Positions 19,601 through 28,325 of a stretch of 64,000 nt of DNA are shown in pieces (the stretch's first letter is position 1; every line of letters begins with the position of its first letter). Source of the stretch: an uncultured Flavobacteriaceae bacterium (GTDB lineage Bacteria > Bacteroidota > Bacteroidia > Flavobacteriales > Flavobacteriaceae); NCBI GenBank assembly GCA_943789365.1, contig CALSTV010000001.1, forward strand, positions 1,054,001 through 1,118,000. The letters run 5' to 3'. The notes beneath the pieces are model-generated. The model ran no database searches. It was not told the origin of the DNA and saw only the letters and a list, made by a program, of their open reading frames with translations. Position numbers and translations under genes: made by a program.

Positions 19601-20051
19601 CACCACTCACTCCGCCCGCAAAAACTCTTTTATGCGTTGTGTCATTTGGATCAAACAGGACGACTCTTGTGCGTCCTCCCACATTATTTGGACCACGTTC
19701 TACCCAACTATTATTTACTCCATTCCCTGGTGTTTTCTGTCTGAGATTTCCGTTATTCAATTCTGACTGTAATTCGAGCGTCTTTCCGGGCTCCGGCATT
19801 CCTGTTTCAGGATTCATGGTTAACTCCCATTCTCTTTCGTAGTACTTGTTGGGAGGAATTCCCAATACTTGCCTTTCTGACTTTGATAGTTGTAAGGTTT
19901 TTTTAAATGGACTGTTGGCTAAAAAATAGTTGTGTTTATTTTTTTTCCTCTTAATTGAGTTGCTATTAGAATTGTCTAAAAAAATAAAACTAATGAAAAT
20001 TGCTACGATAACGCACCCCAGCACATTTGGTTTAGTCGAAAAATACTTCAT
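16617..20051 (-). CDS. Giant secreted beta-propeller protein with T9SS type A sorting domain
   Basis: 1144 residues. Signal peptide/anchor (about 10-26), pre-region NSPFKKTLQLSKSER with PPNKYYEREWELTMNP, then BNR/sortilin-like propeller repeats (YKTIDGGLNW, YKSTDGGASW, TTNAGVSWSSKEGD) aligning end to end with the neighbouring paralogue, including GPNNVGGRTRVV and CSLVHADQHAM. After residue ~830 the two diverge: this one has an Ig-like segment, a fibronectin III-like domain (SFEWDIVEGATSYTIEISES) and a type A Por-secretion sorting domain (about 1065-1144: INGKMVVYPTISSGVFYISA, LSTGLYRMKCRS). It should be exported through T9SS and anchored or released. Long stretches remain near-identical at DNA level, showing a duplication. 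Function of the propeller is unknown. Confidence 0.9.
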   Translation of the reverse strand: MKYFSTKPNVLGCVIVAIFISFIFLDNSNSNSIKRKKNKHNYFLANSPFKKTLQLSKSERQVLGIPPNKYYEREWELTMNPETGMPEPGKTLELQSELNNGNLRQKTPGNGVNNSWVERGPNNVGGRTRVVLFDPNDTTHKRVFAGGVSGGLWKNDDITDPSSSWTEVSGVPSNMNISCITVDPNNANIWYLGTGEQYTSGAAVGNGVYKTIDGGLNWTSISVDYIVGDLSKDIISVLAGVFYINDIIAWDTNGSTEIFLGVGAGGYADAGPLNWLGLDTAGLYKSTDGGASWTRDEAANMAYYLELGETSYPLYYIPNDFKIGADNSLWMGTISTFGVSYEGGGRIFHSTDGISWTQKTLLANSNRVELAVSSSNKDKLYALTEGTDNVPHIYATTNAFTSVLELAKPIDVDEGIPEDDFARYQDFYNLMIEVDPTDDAILYVGGIDLFRTTQGTDADESSDWQQISKWSNNNLLDDLTCSLVHADQHAMVFRPGDSNQAVFGNDGGVYFTTSLSTAATSDVFGARNVNYNVTQFYYGGYGQDLAYEIAVAGAQDNGTQFIEFNSSTVNPGTIALGGDGAFCAIDKEGEYMVVSYVHNNYAYLEIPYTGYGYHINEDEHNEEGDFINQAALDSNKDILFANGSIYDEAIRINRYMLGTDTAEKKVLTNELLTGWPTAFKVSPFTTKSTTLLVGTENGKLLKISKANELNTSLICWEDMNGPFTFGDDGFFIGSISDIEFGNSEDEIIVTLHNYNVTNIWMTTNAGVSWSSKEGDLPDFPVKCILPNPLAENEAIIGTDLGVWTTSNFQEPNPNWTRSHNGMRDVKVVDLDRRETDNSVLATTFGRGLFTGDFRAETESNAYFIVLNNSIVSTCGNEAVFNFSVIGDYSNLTNLFIGFPESLSGKVSGSFNFSAFPDCSLTISGIQDNSVALGAHFFRIYAYEQSTERMYTDFVIQVQEPVGMFSSLEPADNEITPPGVFSFEWDIVEGATSYTIEISESAQFSTLFDTATTFNNFYTNENDFVVDTQYYWRVLAENHCDATYCPTKTFRTSSLLGSEQLNDINGKMVVYPTISSGVFYISATANFGNTHIEVFTSSGNSVYQDTVFLNGTTKLFIDLSHLSTGLYRMKCRSNSGTEIIEVIIK

Positions 20052-20155
20052 CCCCTTTTGTAAATTTAGTCAGGGAGCAATATACTTCACACACGCACAG
20101 CTACAAAAGATTTTAAGACATATAAACCTGTATACACAAATGATATCTAGTTAAA

Positions 20156-21496
20156 TTAAATCAATCCACCACTAATTTTTTTATGGATAAGTATGGCATA
20201 TCCATCAGACATTCCTGCGATAAAGCTGCATACATTCATTATTCGATCGGAAAGATTATCAGACACATGTCGCAAGTCTTCCGGCAGTAACTTAATGACC
20301 AGTTTATCGTAGTTCGATTCTTTACCATCAAAAGTATTGTTGACCGCGTTGATAAAGACATGCAACAGATCTGCAATAATTTTATAACCTGCTACTTCTT
20401 TTTCTATTACGTTATGACTGTTGTATATTTTGTCAATACTGATCTTCAATATATCGTTTATCTGAGCCTCATAAGCACATTTATCGAGCAATGAAATTCC
20501 AAAATCACCACTGAGAATGGCTTCTTCATTTTCAAAAAACACTTTTGCCGCCTCTTGAATAAGTGTATTGATAGCCAGAGCTCTCAAATAGCTCAAGCGT
20601 TCTTTCTTGTATTTGAGGGAATGGTATTTCTTAGTATCTATGGTGTTTTTTACCAATTTAATCAAGTACTCTAGTGCAAACTCCTCTTCAATCAGTCCTA
20701 AATTGATACCGTCCTCAAAATCAATAATTGTGTAACAGATATCGTCAGCTGCTTCAACTAGGTATGCCAAAGGATGTCTATAATAAGCTGTCTTGTCACC
20801 TGTTCTCATAGCTTTTAAGCCAAGTTCATCAGCTACATCAATAAACGCGGACTTTTGAGCCTGAAAAAAACCATATTTCTTATCTACAATATGTGCTGTT
20901 GCTTTTTTAGGCAAAGATTCTTTTGGATACTTCATAAACGCACCAAGCGTGGCATATGACAATCGTAATCCAGTTGCTGCACCATCACTGCCTTCGGTCA
21001 ATATTCTAAATCCATTAGCGTTCCCCTCAAAATCAATCAAATCTTGCCATTGTCCTTCAGTCAGTTGATTTTTATATTGCTGTCCCTTTCCAGATATAAA
21101 ATACTCTCCTATGGCCTTTTCACCACTATGTCCAAATGGAGGGTTTCCAATGTCATGTGATAAGGCTGCTGCCGCAACTATAGCTCCAAAATCGTTAAAA
21201 GTATACCCTAACGATTTTAAATTCGGATATTTTTCAATAAGTTGTTTCCCAACAATTCTTCCTAATGACCTCCCCACTACAGAAACTTCCATACTATGGG
21301 TAAGACGTGTATGAACAAAATCTGTTTTGGAAACCGGTATGACTTGTGTTTTGTCTTGTAAACTTCGAAAAGATGAAGAAAAAATGATTCGATCAAAATC
21401 TACATCGAATCCCAATCGTGTTTCATCTTGATCTATTCGCAATCTTTTCGCTACATCTCCTACTCTTTTCAATGAAAGTAATTGTTCCCAATTCAT
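20156..21496 (-). CDS. dgt: Deoxyguanosinetriphosphate triphosphohydrolase-like HD protein
   Basis: HD-domain dNTP triphosphohydrolase that releases triphosphate from dGTP or other dNTPs. 446 residues with the ordered metal motif: H67 in RLTHSMEV, H114-D115 in SHDIGNPPFGHSGE, and a later aspartate in EAADDICYTIIDFEDG. The N-terminal WEQLLS and RSLQDKTQV segments are typical of Dgt. Start ATG at 21496 matches the family N-terminus. Divergent from the porin pseudogene; no operon partner. Substrate preference cannot be predicted from sequence. Confidence 0.9.
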   Translation of the reverse strand: MNWEQLLSLKRVGDVAKRLRIDQDETRLGFDVDFDRIIFSSSFRSLQDKTQVIPVSKTDFVHTRLTHSMEVSVVGRSLGRIVGKQLIEKYPNLKSLGYTFNDFGAIVAAAALSHDIGNPPFGHSGEKAIGEYFISGKGQQYKNQLTEGQWQDLIDFEGNANGFRILTEGSDGAATGLRLSYATLGAFMKYPKESLPKKATAHIVDKKYGFFQAQKSAFIDVADELGLKAMRTGDKTAYYRHPLAYLVEAADDICYTIIDFEDGINLGLIEEEFALEYLIKLVKNTIDTKKYHSLKYKKERLSYLRALAINTLIQEAAKVFFENEEAILSGDFGISLLDKCAYEAQINDILKISIDKIYNSHNVIEKEVAGYKIIADLLHVFINAVNNTFDGKESNYDKLVIKLLPEDLRHVSDNLSDRIMNVCSFIAGMSDGYAILIHKKISGGLI

Positions 21497-21653
21497 ACTT
21501 TTCTCGCTAGTTTAAATTTATTGTAAAGTGATTGCAATATACAATTATGAATATTATTTTTACATACAAATTACACCAAATATCGTACTAAAACGATTTC
21601 TTAAGTTCTTACAAAACATGACAAGTATCAAGTTCTCAAAAACGGTTATAAAA

Positions 21654-21661
21654 TACCTTTG
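21654..21661 (+). promoter_or_regulatory. -7 element upstream of the porin pseudogene
   Basis: TACCTTTG fits TAnnTTTG, 19 bp before the ATG at 21681. It places the transcription start downstream of the earlier in-frame ATG codons, supporting 21681 as the original start. Confidence 0.45.
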
Positions 21662-21680
21662 TCATATAAATATTCATCAT

Positions 21681-22853
21681 ATGACACGTAAAAACACGCT
21701 TCTCACAGTATTATTATTTGTAGGTCTTATCAATACAAGTTTTTCTCAATTTAAAAGCATTACAGAAAACAGAAACATAAAACTTGGTGGTTTTTTGTGT
21801 TTGGATGCGGCAAATTTCAATCAAGATGAAGGTCTGGACACTCAATTCGGAACTTTGCAAAACTCTGGTGGATATGAGGTAAGACTCGCTGCTTTTCACA
21901 TGTCCGGTAATTTATATGAAAATATTGATTTTAAGCTGTTCACAGGTTTCTACACAGACAAAGCCAATGTCATTGAAGCCTATGTAACACTTAAAGAACT
22001 TCCTGTTATTGGGAATTTTAGAATTGGAAAGATTCGCGAGCCTATGCGTATTGAGGCATTGACTTCTAGAAAACACCTGACTTTTTTGGAACGTTCTTTA
22101 CCTATAAGTTTCTTTCCTATTTTTAATGAAGGTGCAATGGTATTCAATTCTTTCTTCAATAACAGGTTACATGTACAAACAAGTTATTTCAAAGGAAATT
22201 CAAGCTATGACAATGTGGTCACAAATGAATCTTCTATAACCTCAAGAATGACTGGACATGTTATTTCAAAGCTCGAAAACAATCATGTATGGCACATTGG
22301 TGTTTCACATCGATACAGAACTGACACGGAGCACATATACAAAATCTCTTCAGACCCTGAAGCACACTTAAGTCCTGTAAAATATTTAAACACCGGGTTA
22401 ATTACCGACGTGTCGCATATCAATTATTTCGCAGGTGAAACCGCATATAACTATAGAAACTGGCAATTACAAGCCGAATATTTGAGTTCACAGCTCAACA
22501 GAAATCTGAGCGAAAACCTACAATTCTCAAGTTATTATGCACAAGTGAGCTGTTTTGTAACTGGTGAAGAAAAACGTTTTAATAAAAACATGTATTTCTA
22601 CGGAGCTATTTCTCCTAAAGAAAATTTCTCTTAAAAAAACAAACAATATGGCGCTTGGGAGGTCGCATTAAAATACTCGAATGCAGATTTGAATGATAAA
22701 GACATATAAGGTGGAGAAGAAACGAATATTACGGCGGCAGTGAATTGGTATTTAAACCCTGCTACTAGAATTATGTTTGATCATATTTGGGCAGACATTG
22801 CAGATTATGGCAAAGCCCGTATTTTTCAAGTGCGTTTTCAAGTTGCTTTTTAA
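21681..22853 (+). pseudogene. Phosphate-selective porin O/P-like protein, broken by two in-frame stops
   Basis: From the ATG at 21681 (signal peptide TRKNTLLTVLLFVGLINTSFSQ) the frame encodes an outer-membrane porin of the OprO/OprP type: KLGGFLCLDAANFN, NFRIGKIREPMRIEALTSRKHLTFLERSLP, YFAGETAYNYRNWQLQAEYL. It stops at TAA 22632-22634, but the same frame continues with QYGAWEVALKYSNADLNDKD, a second TAA at 22707-22709, then GGEETNITAAVNWYLNPATR and MFDHIWADIADYGKARIFQV, ending RFQVAF and TAA at 22851-22853. That tail is the normal porin C-terminus, so two nonsense changes (for example TTA to TAA and CAA to TAA) explain it with no frameshift. A barrel missing its last strands should not fold. 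Confidence 0.85.
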
Positions 22854-22991
22854 GTGGCGTGGGTTTAGGAATCAGGAGTTTGGTGTTTTTCCTTATACTG
22901 ATGCTCGAGCTATAGCGTAAGTACTTGTGACAGGAGAGATGTGAGGAGTTTCCGTATTTTTTTGTAGATTAAAGAGTTCATAGTAATAACT

Positions 22992-23028
22992 AAAAAAGCT
23001 GTCCCAAATACATTAGGACAGCTTTTTT
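22992..23028. terminator. Bidirectional rho-independent terminator
   Basis: AAAAAAGCTGTCC (22992-23004) pairs perfectly with GGACAGCTTTTTT (23016-23028), 13 bp with an 11-nt loop. T-runs on both strands; it ends nrdA on the minus strand and any read-through from the porin locus on the plus strand. Confidence 0.92.
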
Positions 23029-23048
23029 CATGTTCAATTTCTTAAGAA

Positions 23049-25448
23049 TTAAGAACCGCACATTTCACAATCATCAGGATTGTTCTGAGACTGTAATATC
23101 ATTTGTTTCAATTCATCGGCGGTTAAAGGAGCGTCTTCAACTTTGTCTTTATCCGCTTGTTTTTTGTTGTCTGTAAGTGAGAATTTAATCGCATTTACTG
23201 CAGATTTTGTTCTCAAATAGTACATTCCTGTTTTCAAACCTGATTTCCAAGCATAGAAGTGCATAGATGTCAGTTTAGAATAATCAGGATCTTCCATAAA
23301 CAAGTTCAATGATTGTGATTGATCGATAAAGTAACCTCTTTGTCGAGACATGTCGATGATATCTTTCATACTCAATTCCCATACCGTTTTATACAAGTCT
23401 TTGATTTCTTGTGGAATGACTTCTATGTGCTGAATAGAACCATTGGCTCTCATGATGTCTTCTTTCATGGCGTTATCCCAAAGTCCAAGTCCAACCAGGT
23501 CTTCTAGTAAATGCTTGTTTACAACAATAAATTCACCTGAAAGTACTCTTCTCGTATAGATGTTTGAAGTATACGGCTCAAAAGCCTCATTGTTTCCAAG
23601 AATTTGAGAAGTTGAAGCTGTTGGCATTGGCGCCATCAATAATGAATTACGGACTCCATGTTTCATTACATCTTTACGTAATTTTACCCAATCCCAATTA
23701 CCACTTAACTCTTCTTCTTTTACGCCCCACATATTAAATTGGAATTCTCCTTCAGAAATTGGAGATCCTTTAAAGGTAGAGTAGGGTTCATGTGCTTTTG
23801 CAATTTCCATAGAGGATGTTACAGAAGCAAAATACAATGTTTCAAAGATGTCTTGATTCAATTTTTTAGCTTCATCTGAAGTAAACGGCATACGCAACAT
23901 GATAAACGCATCTGCCAAACCTTGAATTCCAAGCCCCACTGGTCTATGGCGCATATTTGAATTTTCTGCTTCTTTTACAGGGTAATAGTTTCTATCGATT
24001 ACAGTATCTAGGTTACGAATTACCTTTTTGGTGACATCGTATAATTTTTTATGGTTAAAATATTTTTTACCATCTGCACCTTCGGAAACAAACATAGGGA
24101 TCGAAATAGACGCTAAATTACAAACAGCTACTTCATCTTTTGCCGTATACTCCATGATTTCTGTACACAGATTCGAAGAGCGAATGGTTCCTAGATTTTT
24201 TTGATTCGATTTTCTATTTGCCGCATCTTTGTACAACATATAAGGGTTTCCTGTTTCGATTTGAGATTCTAATATTTTCTCCCAAAGTTCACGTGCTCTA
24301 ACCGTTTTACGTCCCTTATTTGCTTTTTCATACCCTTCATACAATCTTTCAAATTCTTCTCCATATGAGTCGTACAAATGAGGGCATTCGTTAGGACACA
24401 TTAAGGTCCACTCTCCATCTTCCTCAACGCGTTTCATAAACAAGTCTGGAATCCAAAGTGCCAAGAACAAATCACGAGCACGTTTTTCTTCGGCTCCTGT
24501 ATTTTTTCTCAAGTCTAAGAAATCTACCACATCTGCATGCCATGGCTCTAAGTAAATAGCAAAAGAACCTTTACGTTTCCCTCCTCCTTGATCTACGTAA
24601 CGTGCAGTGTCATTGTATACTTTCAACATAGGAATAATCCCATTTGATGTACCATTTGTTCCACGAATATACGAACCAGTAGCACGAATATTGTGAGCAG
24701 ACAATCCAATTCCACCAGCCGACTGCGATATTTTAGCTGTTTGTTTTAATGTATCGTAGATTCCATCAATACTATCGTCTTGCATCTGTAAAAGGAAACA
24801 AGAAGACATTTGTGGTTTTGGGGTTCCTGAGTTAAACAGAGTTGGTGTTGCATGGGTAAAGTATTTTTTACTCATCAACTCATAAGTTTCTATTGCTTCC
24901 TTAATATCATCTTTATGAATACCAATAGCTACACGCATCAACATGTGCTGAGGACGTTCTGCTATTTCTCCATTTAACTTTAGTAAATAAGAACGTTCTA
25001 AGGTTTTAAACCCAAAATAGTCATAATTAAAATCTCTACTATAAATCAATGTAGAATCTAAAAGATCTGCATTGTCTTTAATTATTTTATATACTTCATC
25101 TGACAACAAAGGTGCTTTTTTTCCTGTTCTTGGATTTACATAGGTATACAAATCTTCCATTACGTCTGAGAAGGTTTTCTTTGTATTCTTATGTAGGTTA
25201 GACACAGAAATACGTGCTGCAAGACGCGCATAATCTGGATGCGCTGTAGTCATTGTAGCTGCAATTTCAGAAGCCAAGTTATCCAATTCCGATGTAGTAA
25301 CTCCATCATACAAGCCTTCAATGACACGCATTGCAACTTTTACAGGGTCTACTAAAGGATTTAATCCATAACAGATTTTTCTTACCCTGGCAGTAATCTT
25401 GTCGAACATCACAGGCTCTTTCTTTCCATCTCTTTTTACTACAAACAT
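23049..25448 (-). CDS. nrdA: Ribonucleoside-diphosphate reductase, alpha subunit (class I)
   Basis: Reduces ribonucleotides to deoxyribonucleotides together with NrdB. 799 residues: an N-terminal ATP-cone (about 1-90, [18 protein letters not shown]) for dATP/ATP control, then the ten-stranded barrel with active-site cysteines in [10 protein letters not shown] and SNLCTEIME, the finger-loop region, [17 protein letters not shown], and a C-terminal redox pair DDCEMCGS that accepts electrons from thioredoxin/glutaredoxin. Start at 25448. It lies 128 bp after nrdB on the same strand, in the order nrdB-nrdA, with a strong terminator at 22992-23028. Confidence 0.97.
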   Translation of the reverse strand: MFVVKRDGKKEPVMFDKITARVRKICYGLNPLVDPVKVAMRVIEGLYDGVTTSELDNLASEIAATMTTAHPDYARLAARISVSNLHKNTKKTFSDVMEDLYTYVNPRTGKKAPLLSDEVYKIIKDNADLLDSTLIYSRDFNYDYFGFKTLERSYLLKLNGEIAERPQHMLMRVAIGIHKDDIKEAIETYELMSKKYFTHATPTLFNSGTPKPQMSSCFLLQMQDDSIDGIYDTLKQTAKISQSAGGIGLSAHNIRATGSYIRGTNGTSNGIIPMLKVYNDTARYVDQGGGKRKGSFAIYLEPWHADVVDFLDLRKNTGAEEKRARDLFLALWIPDLFMKRVEEDGEWTLMCPNECPHLYDSYGEEFERLYEGYEKANKGRKTVRARELWEKILESQIETGNPYMLYKDAANRKSNQKNLGTIRSSNLCTEIMEYTAKDEVAVCNLASISIPMFVSEGADGKKYFNHKKLYDVTKKVIRNLDTVIDRNYYPVKEAENSNMRHRPVGLGIQGLADAFIMLRMPFTSDEAKKLNQDIFETLYFASVTSSMEIAKAHEPYSTFKGSPISEGEFQFNMWGVKEEELSGNWDWVKLRKDVMKHGVRNSLLMAPMPTASTSQILGNNEAFEPYTSNIYTRRVLSGEFIVVNKHLLEDLVGLGLWDNAMKEDIMRANGSIQHIEVIPQEIKDLYKTVWELSMKDIIDMSRQRGYFIDQSQSLNLFMEDPDYSKLTSMHFYAWKSGLKTGMYYLRTKSAVNAIKFSLTDNKKQADKDKVEDAPLTADELKQMILQSQNNPDDCEMCGS

Positions 25449-25576
25449 ATGCTATCTGATTTTGTGGTTATATATTAATTTAGGCGGTCGAGCAAACACC
25501 TTCGACTTTTAAAGTGAACGTGTATTCTTGACTATTTTAAAATAACTTTAGTTAACACTAAAGCGGTTTGGTATTC

Positions 25577-26548
25577 TTAAAAATCAGCATCGAAACTGAT
25601 TGCTCCTGTACCTCCAGATTTCACTCCGGCTTTTTGGTACTCAGAAACTCTTTTCTCAAAGAAGTTTGTTTTTCCTTCTAGAGAAATCATGTCCATGAAA
25701 TCAAATGGATTGGAAGCGTTGTAAACTTTCTCACATCCAAATTCGGACAACAATCTATCGGTAACGAATTCCAAATATTGAGTCATCAATTTTGCATTCA
25801 TACCTATCAAACTCACAGGTAAAGATTCTGTGATAAATACGCGTTCTATATCCAATGCGTCTACAATAATCTCTGTAATACGTTCTTTTGGAACTTTATT
25901 TACTATATGGTTGTTATGCAAATGCACAGCAAAGTCACAGTGCAAACCTTCATCTCTAGAAATCAATTCATTTGAAAAGGCCAATCCTGGTAACAACCCT
26001 CTTTTTTTCAACCAAAAGATAGAACAGAAACTTCCAGAGAAAAAGATTCCTTCGACCGCTGCAAAAGCAATCAATCGTTCTGCAAAAGAATCGGATTCAA
26101 TCCATTTCAAAGCCCATTCTGCTTTTAGTTTAATCGCAGGAAATACTTCAATAGCTCTAAACAACTTATCTTTTTCTGCTTCATTCTTTACATACGTATC
26201 AATCAATAAAGAATATACTTCTGAATGGATATTCTCCATCATTATTTGAAAGCCATAGAAAAACTTCGCCTCTGAATACTGTACTTCAGTTACAAAATTC
26301 TCAGCTAAATTTTCATTAACAATTCCATCAGAAGCTGCAAAAAATGCTAAAATGTGTTTTATAAAATAACGTTCGTCGTCACTCAACTTCGTCTCCCAGT
26401 CAATAACATCCTGATGTAGGTCAATTTCTTCCGCTGTCCAGATACTTGCTTCCTGTTTTTTATACCACTCCCAAATATCTTGGTGTTGGATAGGAAAAAT
26501 CACAAATCTGTTCTCATTTGGTTCTAAAATTGGCTCTATTTTTGACAT
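25577..26548 (-). CDS. nrdB: Ribonucleoside-diphosphate reductase, beta subunit (class I)
   Basis: Di-iron radical subunit partnering NrdA. 323 residues. The metal and radical residues follow the class Ia spacing: D74, E105, H108 and tyrosine Y112 (ENIHSEVY), then the second half with EGIFFSGSF and [11 protein letters not shown]. The radical tyrosine is present, so this is a tyrosyl-radical type by sequence rather than a Mn/Fe type lacking it. The C-terminal tail should dock to NrdA. Start ATG at 26548; a long 412-bp leader region precedes it with a 7-bp inverted repeat at 26594-26610. Confidence 0.96.
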   Translation of the reverse strand: MSKIEPILEPNENRFVIFPIQHQDIWEWYKKQEASIWTAEEIDLHQDVIDWETKLSDDERYFIKHILAFFAASDGIVNENLAENFVTEVQYSEAKFFYGFQIMMENIHSEVYSLLIDTYVKNEAEKDKLFRAIEVFPAIKLKAEWALKWIESDSFAERLIAFAAVEGIFFSGSFCSIFWLKKRGLLPGLAFSNELISRDEGLHCDFAVHLHNNHIVNKVPKERITEIIVDALDIERVFITESLPVSLIGMNAKLMTQYLEFVTDRLLSEFGCEKVYNASNPFDFMDMISLEGKTNFFEKRVSEYQKAGVKSGGTGAISFDADF

Positions 26549-26593
26549 TCTAAGGATGTATTTTTAAGTGGGTTCTCTATTCGTATTATTTGC

Positions 26594-26610
26594 TTTACAA
26601 AGATTGTAAA
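26594..26610. promoter_or_regulatory. 7-bp inverted repeat upstream of nrdB
   Basis: TTTACAA-AGA-TTGTAAA, perfect, 46 bp before the nrdB start. It could be an operator for the nrd genes or a leader stem. It does not look like a typical NrdR box pair. Confidence 0.45.
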
Positions 26611-26890
26611 AATTGCTGCTAAATGAAAGTCATACTTATTCACAAAAGGGCGAAGTTCTTAACAATAGACCTGCATTTTGCAAGTTTTTAAAAAATCCAC
26701 CAATCCTCAAATCCTTGAAAAACAACCTTCTAAGACTCCATATTTTTCTAAAACACTGATTCTACAGGTGATTAGATAAAAATTCCTAAAACAGACTTTC
26801 TGTTTTATTTTTCACATTCACTCAACTATTTAAATGCTTATAAAATACGAAATTTCACTCAAAAAAACACCTAATTAACAAAGAAATTCT
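26611..26890. other. Non-coding stretch upstream of nrdB
   Basis: AT-rich, no convincing reading frame on either strand and no clear TAnnTTTG element facing nrdB. Together with the dyads at 26594-26610 and 26891-26927 it makes up the 412-bp gap 26549-26960. I see no RNA gene in it. Confidence 0.5.
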
Positions 26891-26927
26891 ACTGTTTTTT
26901 AACAGTGAAAAACAAGGCGCTGCGCCT
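26891..26927 (-). terminator. Probable terminator of the DUF3109 gene (two hairpins)
   Basis: On the minus strand, AGGCG-CAG-CGCCT (26927-26915) is followed by TGTTTTT, then by a second hairpin ACTGTT-AAAA-AACAGT (26906-26891). The GC-rich first stem with its T-run lies about 34 bp after the DUF3109 stop. Confidence 0.55.
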
Positions 26928-26960
26928 GGAAAGTTAAAACAGAGAAAAATAAAAAGAAAT

Positions 26961-27542
26961 CTAACTATTTTGATTTTTCTGATAATCTTCGGCTACTTTT
27001 TCGAGCTCCATATACCAGTCTTCACCAAATTTACGTATCAAAGCTTGCTTCACAAATTTATACACAGGAACAGCCAATTCTTTTCCCAGCGAACAGGCAT
27101 CATCACAGATTTCCCATTTATCATAATTCACGCCAGAGAATTCAGAATATTCGCGAATACGAATCGGATACAAATGACAAGAAACCGGTTTCTTCCACGA
27201 AATCAACCCACTGTTATAAGCTTCTTCTATTGCACACAACGCAGTATTCTTTTCATCAAAAATCACATAAGCACAGTCTGCATTGTCGATAAGCGGTGTT
27301 TCATGCTCTCCAAATTCATTGGTAGTATAAATCCCTTGCTGCTCAATAGCTTCTATTCCTTCTTTGCGTAAAAACGGTTTTACCTCAGGGTACACATCCT
27401 TCATTAGTTGCAATTCGCTTTCTTCAAGCGGCGCACCAGCATCACCTGCAATACAGCAAGCTCCTTTACATGCCGATAAATTACATACAAAATCTTTTTC
27501 GAGTATCTCTTCTGAGACTATGGTTTTTCCAAGTTGAAACAT
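26961..27542 (-). CDS. DUF3109 (cysteine-rich) family protein
   Basis: 193 residues from the ATG at 27542. The frame is open to 27617, but a promoter lies at 27547-27575, inside that extension. The start MFQLGKTIVSEEILEKDFVC is the normal family N-terminus. Cysteine clusters NLSACKGACC, DNADCAY, ALCAIEEAY, VSCHLYPIR and CDDACSLG match DUF3109, which resembles the zinc/iron-binding YkgJ-type CxxxCxxC proteins; a bound metal or iron-sulfur cluster is likely but the role is unknown. The start codon is four bases after the -7 element, suggesting a leaderless mRNA. Divergent from marC. Confidence 0.82.
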   Translation of the reverse strand: MFQLGKTIVSEEILEKDFVCNLSACKGACCIAGDAGAPLEESELQLMKDVYPEVKPFLRKEGIEAIEQQGIYTTNEFGEHETPLIDNADCAYVIFDEKNTALCAIEEAYNSGLISWKKPVSCHLYPIRIREYSEFSGVNYDKWEICDDACSLGKELAVPVYKFVKQALIRKFGEDWYMELEKVAEDYQKNQNS

Positions 27543-27546
27543 GCTG

Positions 27547-27575
27547 CAAAAATACATATTTTTTAAAGCCTGCAA
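27547..27575 (-). promoter_or_regulatory. Promoter of the DUF3109 gene
   Basis: Minus strand: TTG (27575-27573), 18-bp spacer, TATTTTTG (27554-27547), then CAGC and the ATG. Exact -33/-7 match, and it overrules the longer open frame. Confidence 0.7.
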
Positions 27576-27688
27576 GTCGATTTTAAGAAATAAACACATT
27601 TCCCAATCATACGACACATGACTAAATGCTTAAACTCTTATTATTCAAATTTCTTTCTTATTTTTACAGAACAACCAACTTACACGAC

Positions 27689-28267
27689 ATGAATTTAAAC
27701 TTAAAGGAGATTGTTACAGCATTTATGGTCTTATTTGCTGTAATTGATGTTATTGGCAACATTCCTGTAATCATTGACTTACGTAAAAAAGCAGGCAAGA
27801 TTCAATCGGAAAAAGCAGCAATTATCGCAGGTCTGATTATGATCGTTTTCTTGTTTTTAGGAAAAAACTTACTGACATTTATTGGGATTGATGTGAATTC
27901 TTTCGCCGTAGCAGGGTCTTTTATTCTGTTCTTTATCGCTTTGGAAATGATCTTAGGTATTACCCTTTATAAGGACGATGATGAAGCAGCAATTACCGCT
28001 TCTGTTTTCCCATTGGCATTCCCTCTTATTGCTGGACCTGGTAGTTTGACAACATTACTATCACTCCGAGCGGAATTCAGTTTAGAAAACATAATAATTG
28101 CGGTATTATTGAATGTAATCCTTATCTATATAGTACTCAAATCCTCATCCAAAATTGAAAAACTGATTGGTCCCAACGGAATCAAGATTATTCGAAAAAT
28201 ATTTGGGGTTATCTTGCTCGCCATAGCTATTAAACTGTTTACAGCAAATATTAAGCAGCTCTTTTGA
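27689..28267 (+). CDS. MarC family integral membrane protein
   Basis: 192 residues from ATG 27689 (MNLNLKEIVTAFMVLFAVID); the longer frame from 27626 adds a non-conserved leader. About six hydrophobic helices and the family segments DVIGNIPVIIDLRKK, GSFILFFIALEMILGI and PLAFPLIAGPGSLTTL identify MarC/SNARE-like transporters (UPF0056). Despite the name, a role in multiple antibiotic resistance is not supported for the family, and the substrate is unknown. A -7-like TATTTTTA lies at 27659-27666. Convergent with glmS. Confidence 0.88.
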   Translation: MNLNLKEIVTAFMVLFAVIDVIGNIPVIIDLRKKAGKIQSEKAAIIAGLIMIVFLFLGKNLLTFIGIDVNSFAVAGSFILFFIALEMILGITLYKDDDEAAITASVFPLAFPLIAGPGSLTTLLSLRAEFSLENIIIAVLLNVILIYIVLKSSSKIEKLIGPNGIKIIRKIFGVILLAIAIKLFTANIKQLF

Positions 28268-28276
28268 CTGTTGAGC

Positions 28277-28315
28277 CTTAAGTTTGTCCGCCTCTAGCCG
28301 ACCGACAAGCTTAAG
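28277..28315. terminator. Inverted repeat between marC and glmS
   Basis: CTTAAGTTTGTC (28277-28288) pairs with GACAAGCTTAAG (28304-28315), 12 positions with one G-T wobble. No T-run follows on either strand, so it may be a transcription-end stem processed by other means. Confidence 0.5.
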
Positions 28316-28325
28316 ACTACATAAC

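Noticed and set aside
27543-27617. Upstream start of the DUF3109 gene
   Set aside because: The extension overlaps a perfect promoter, and the extra residues are not conserved-looking.
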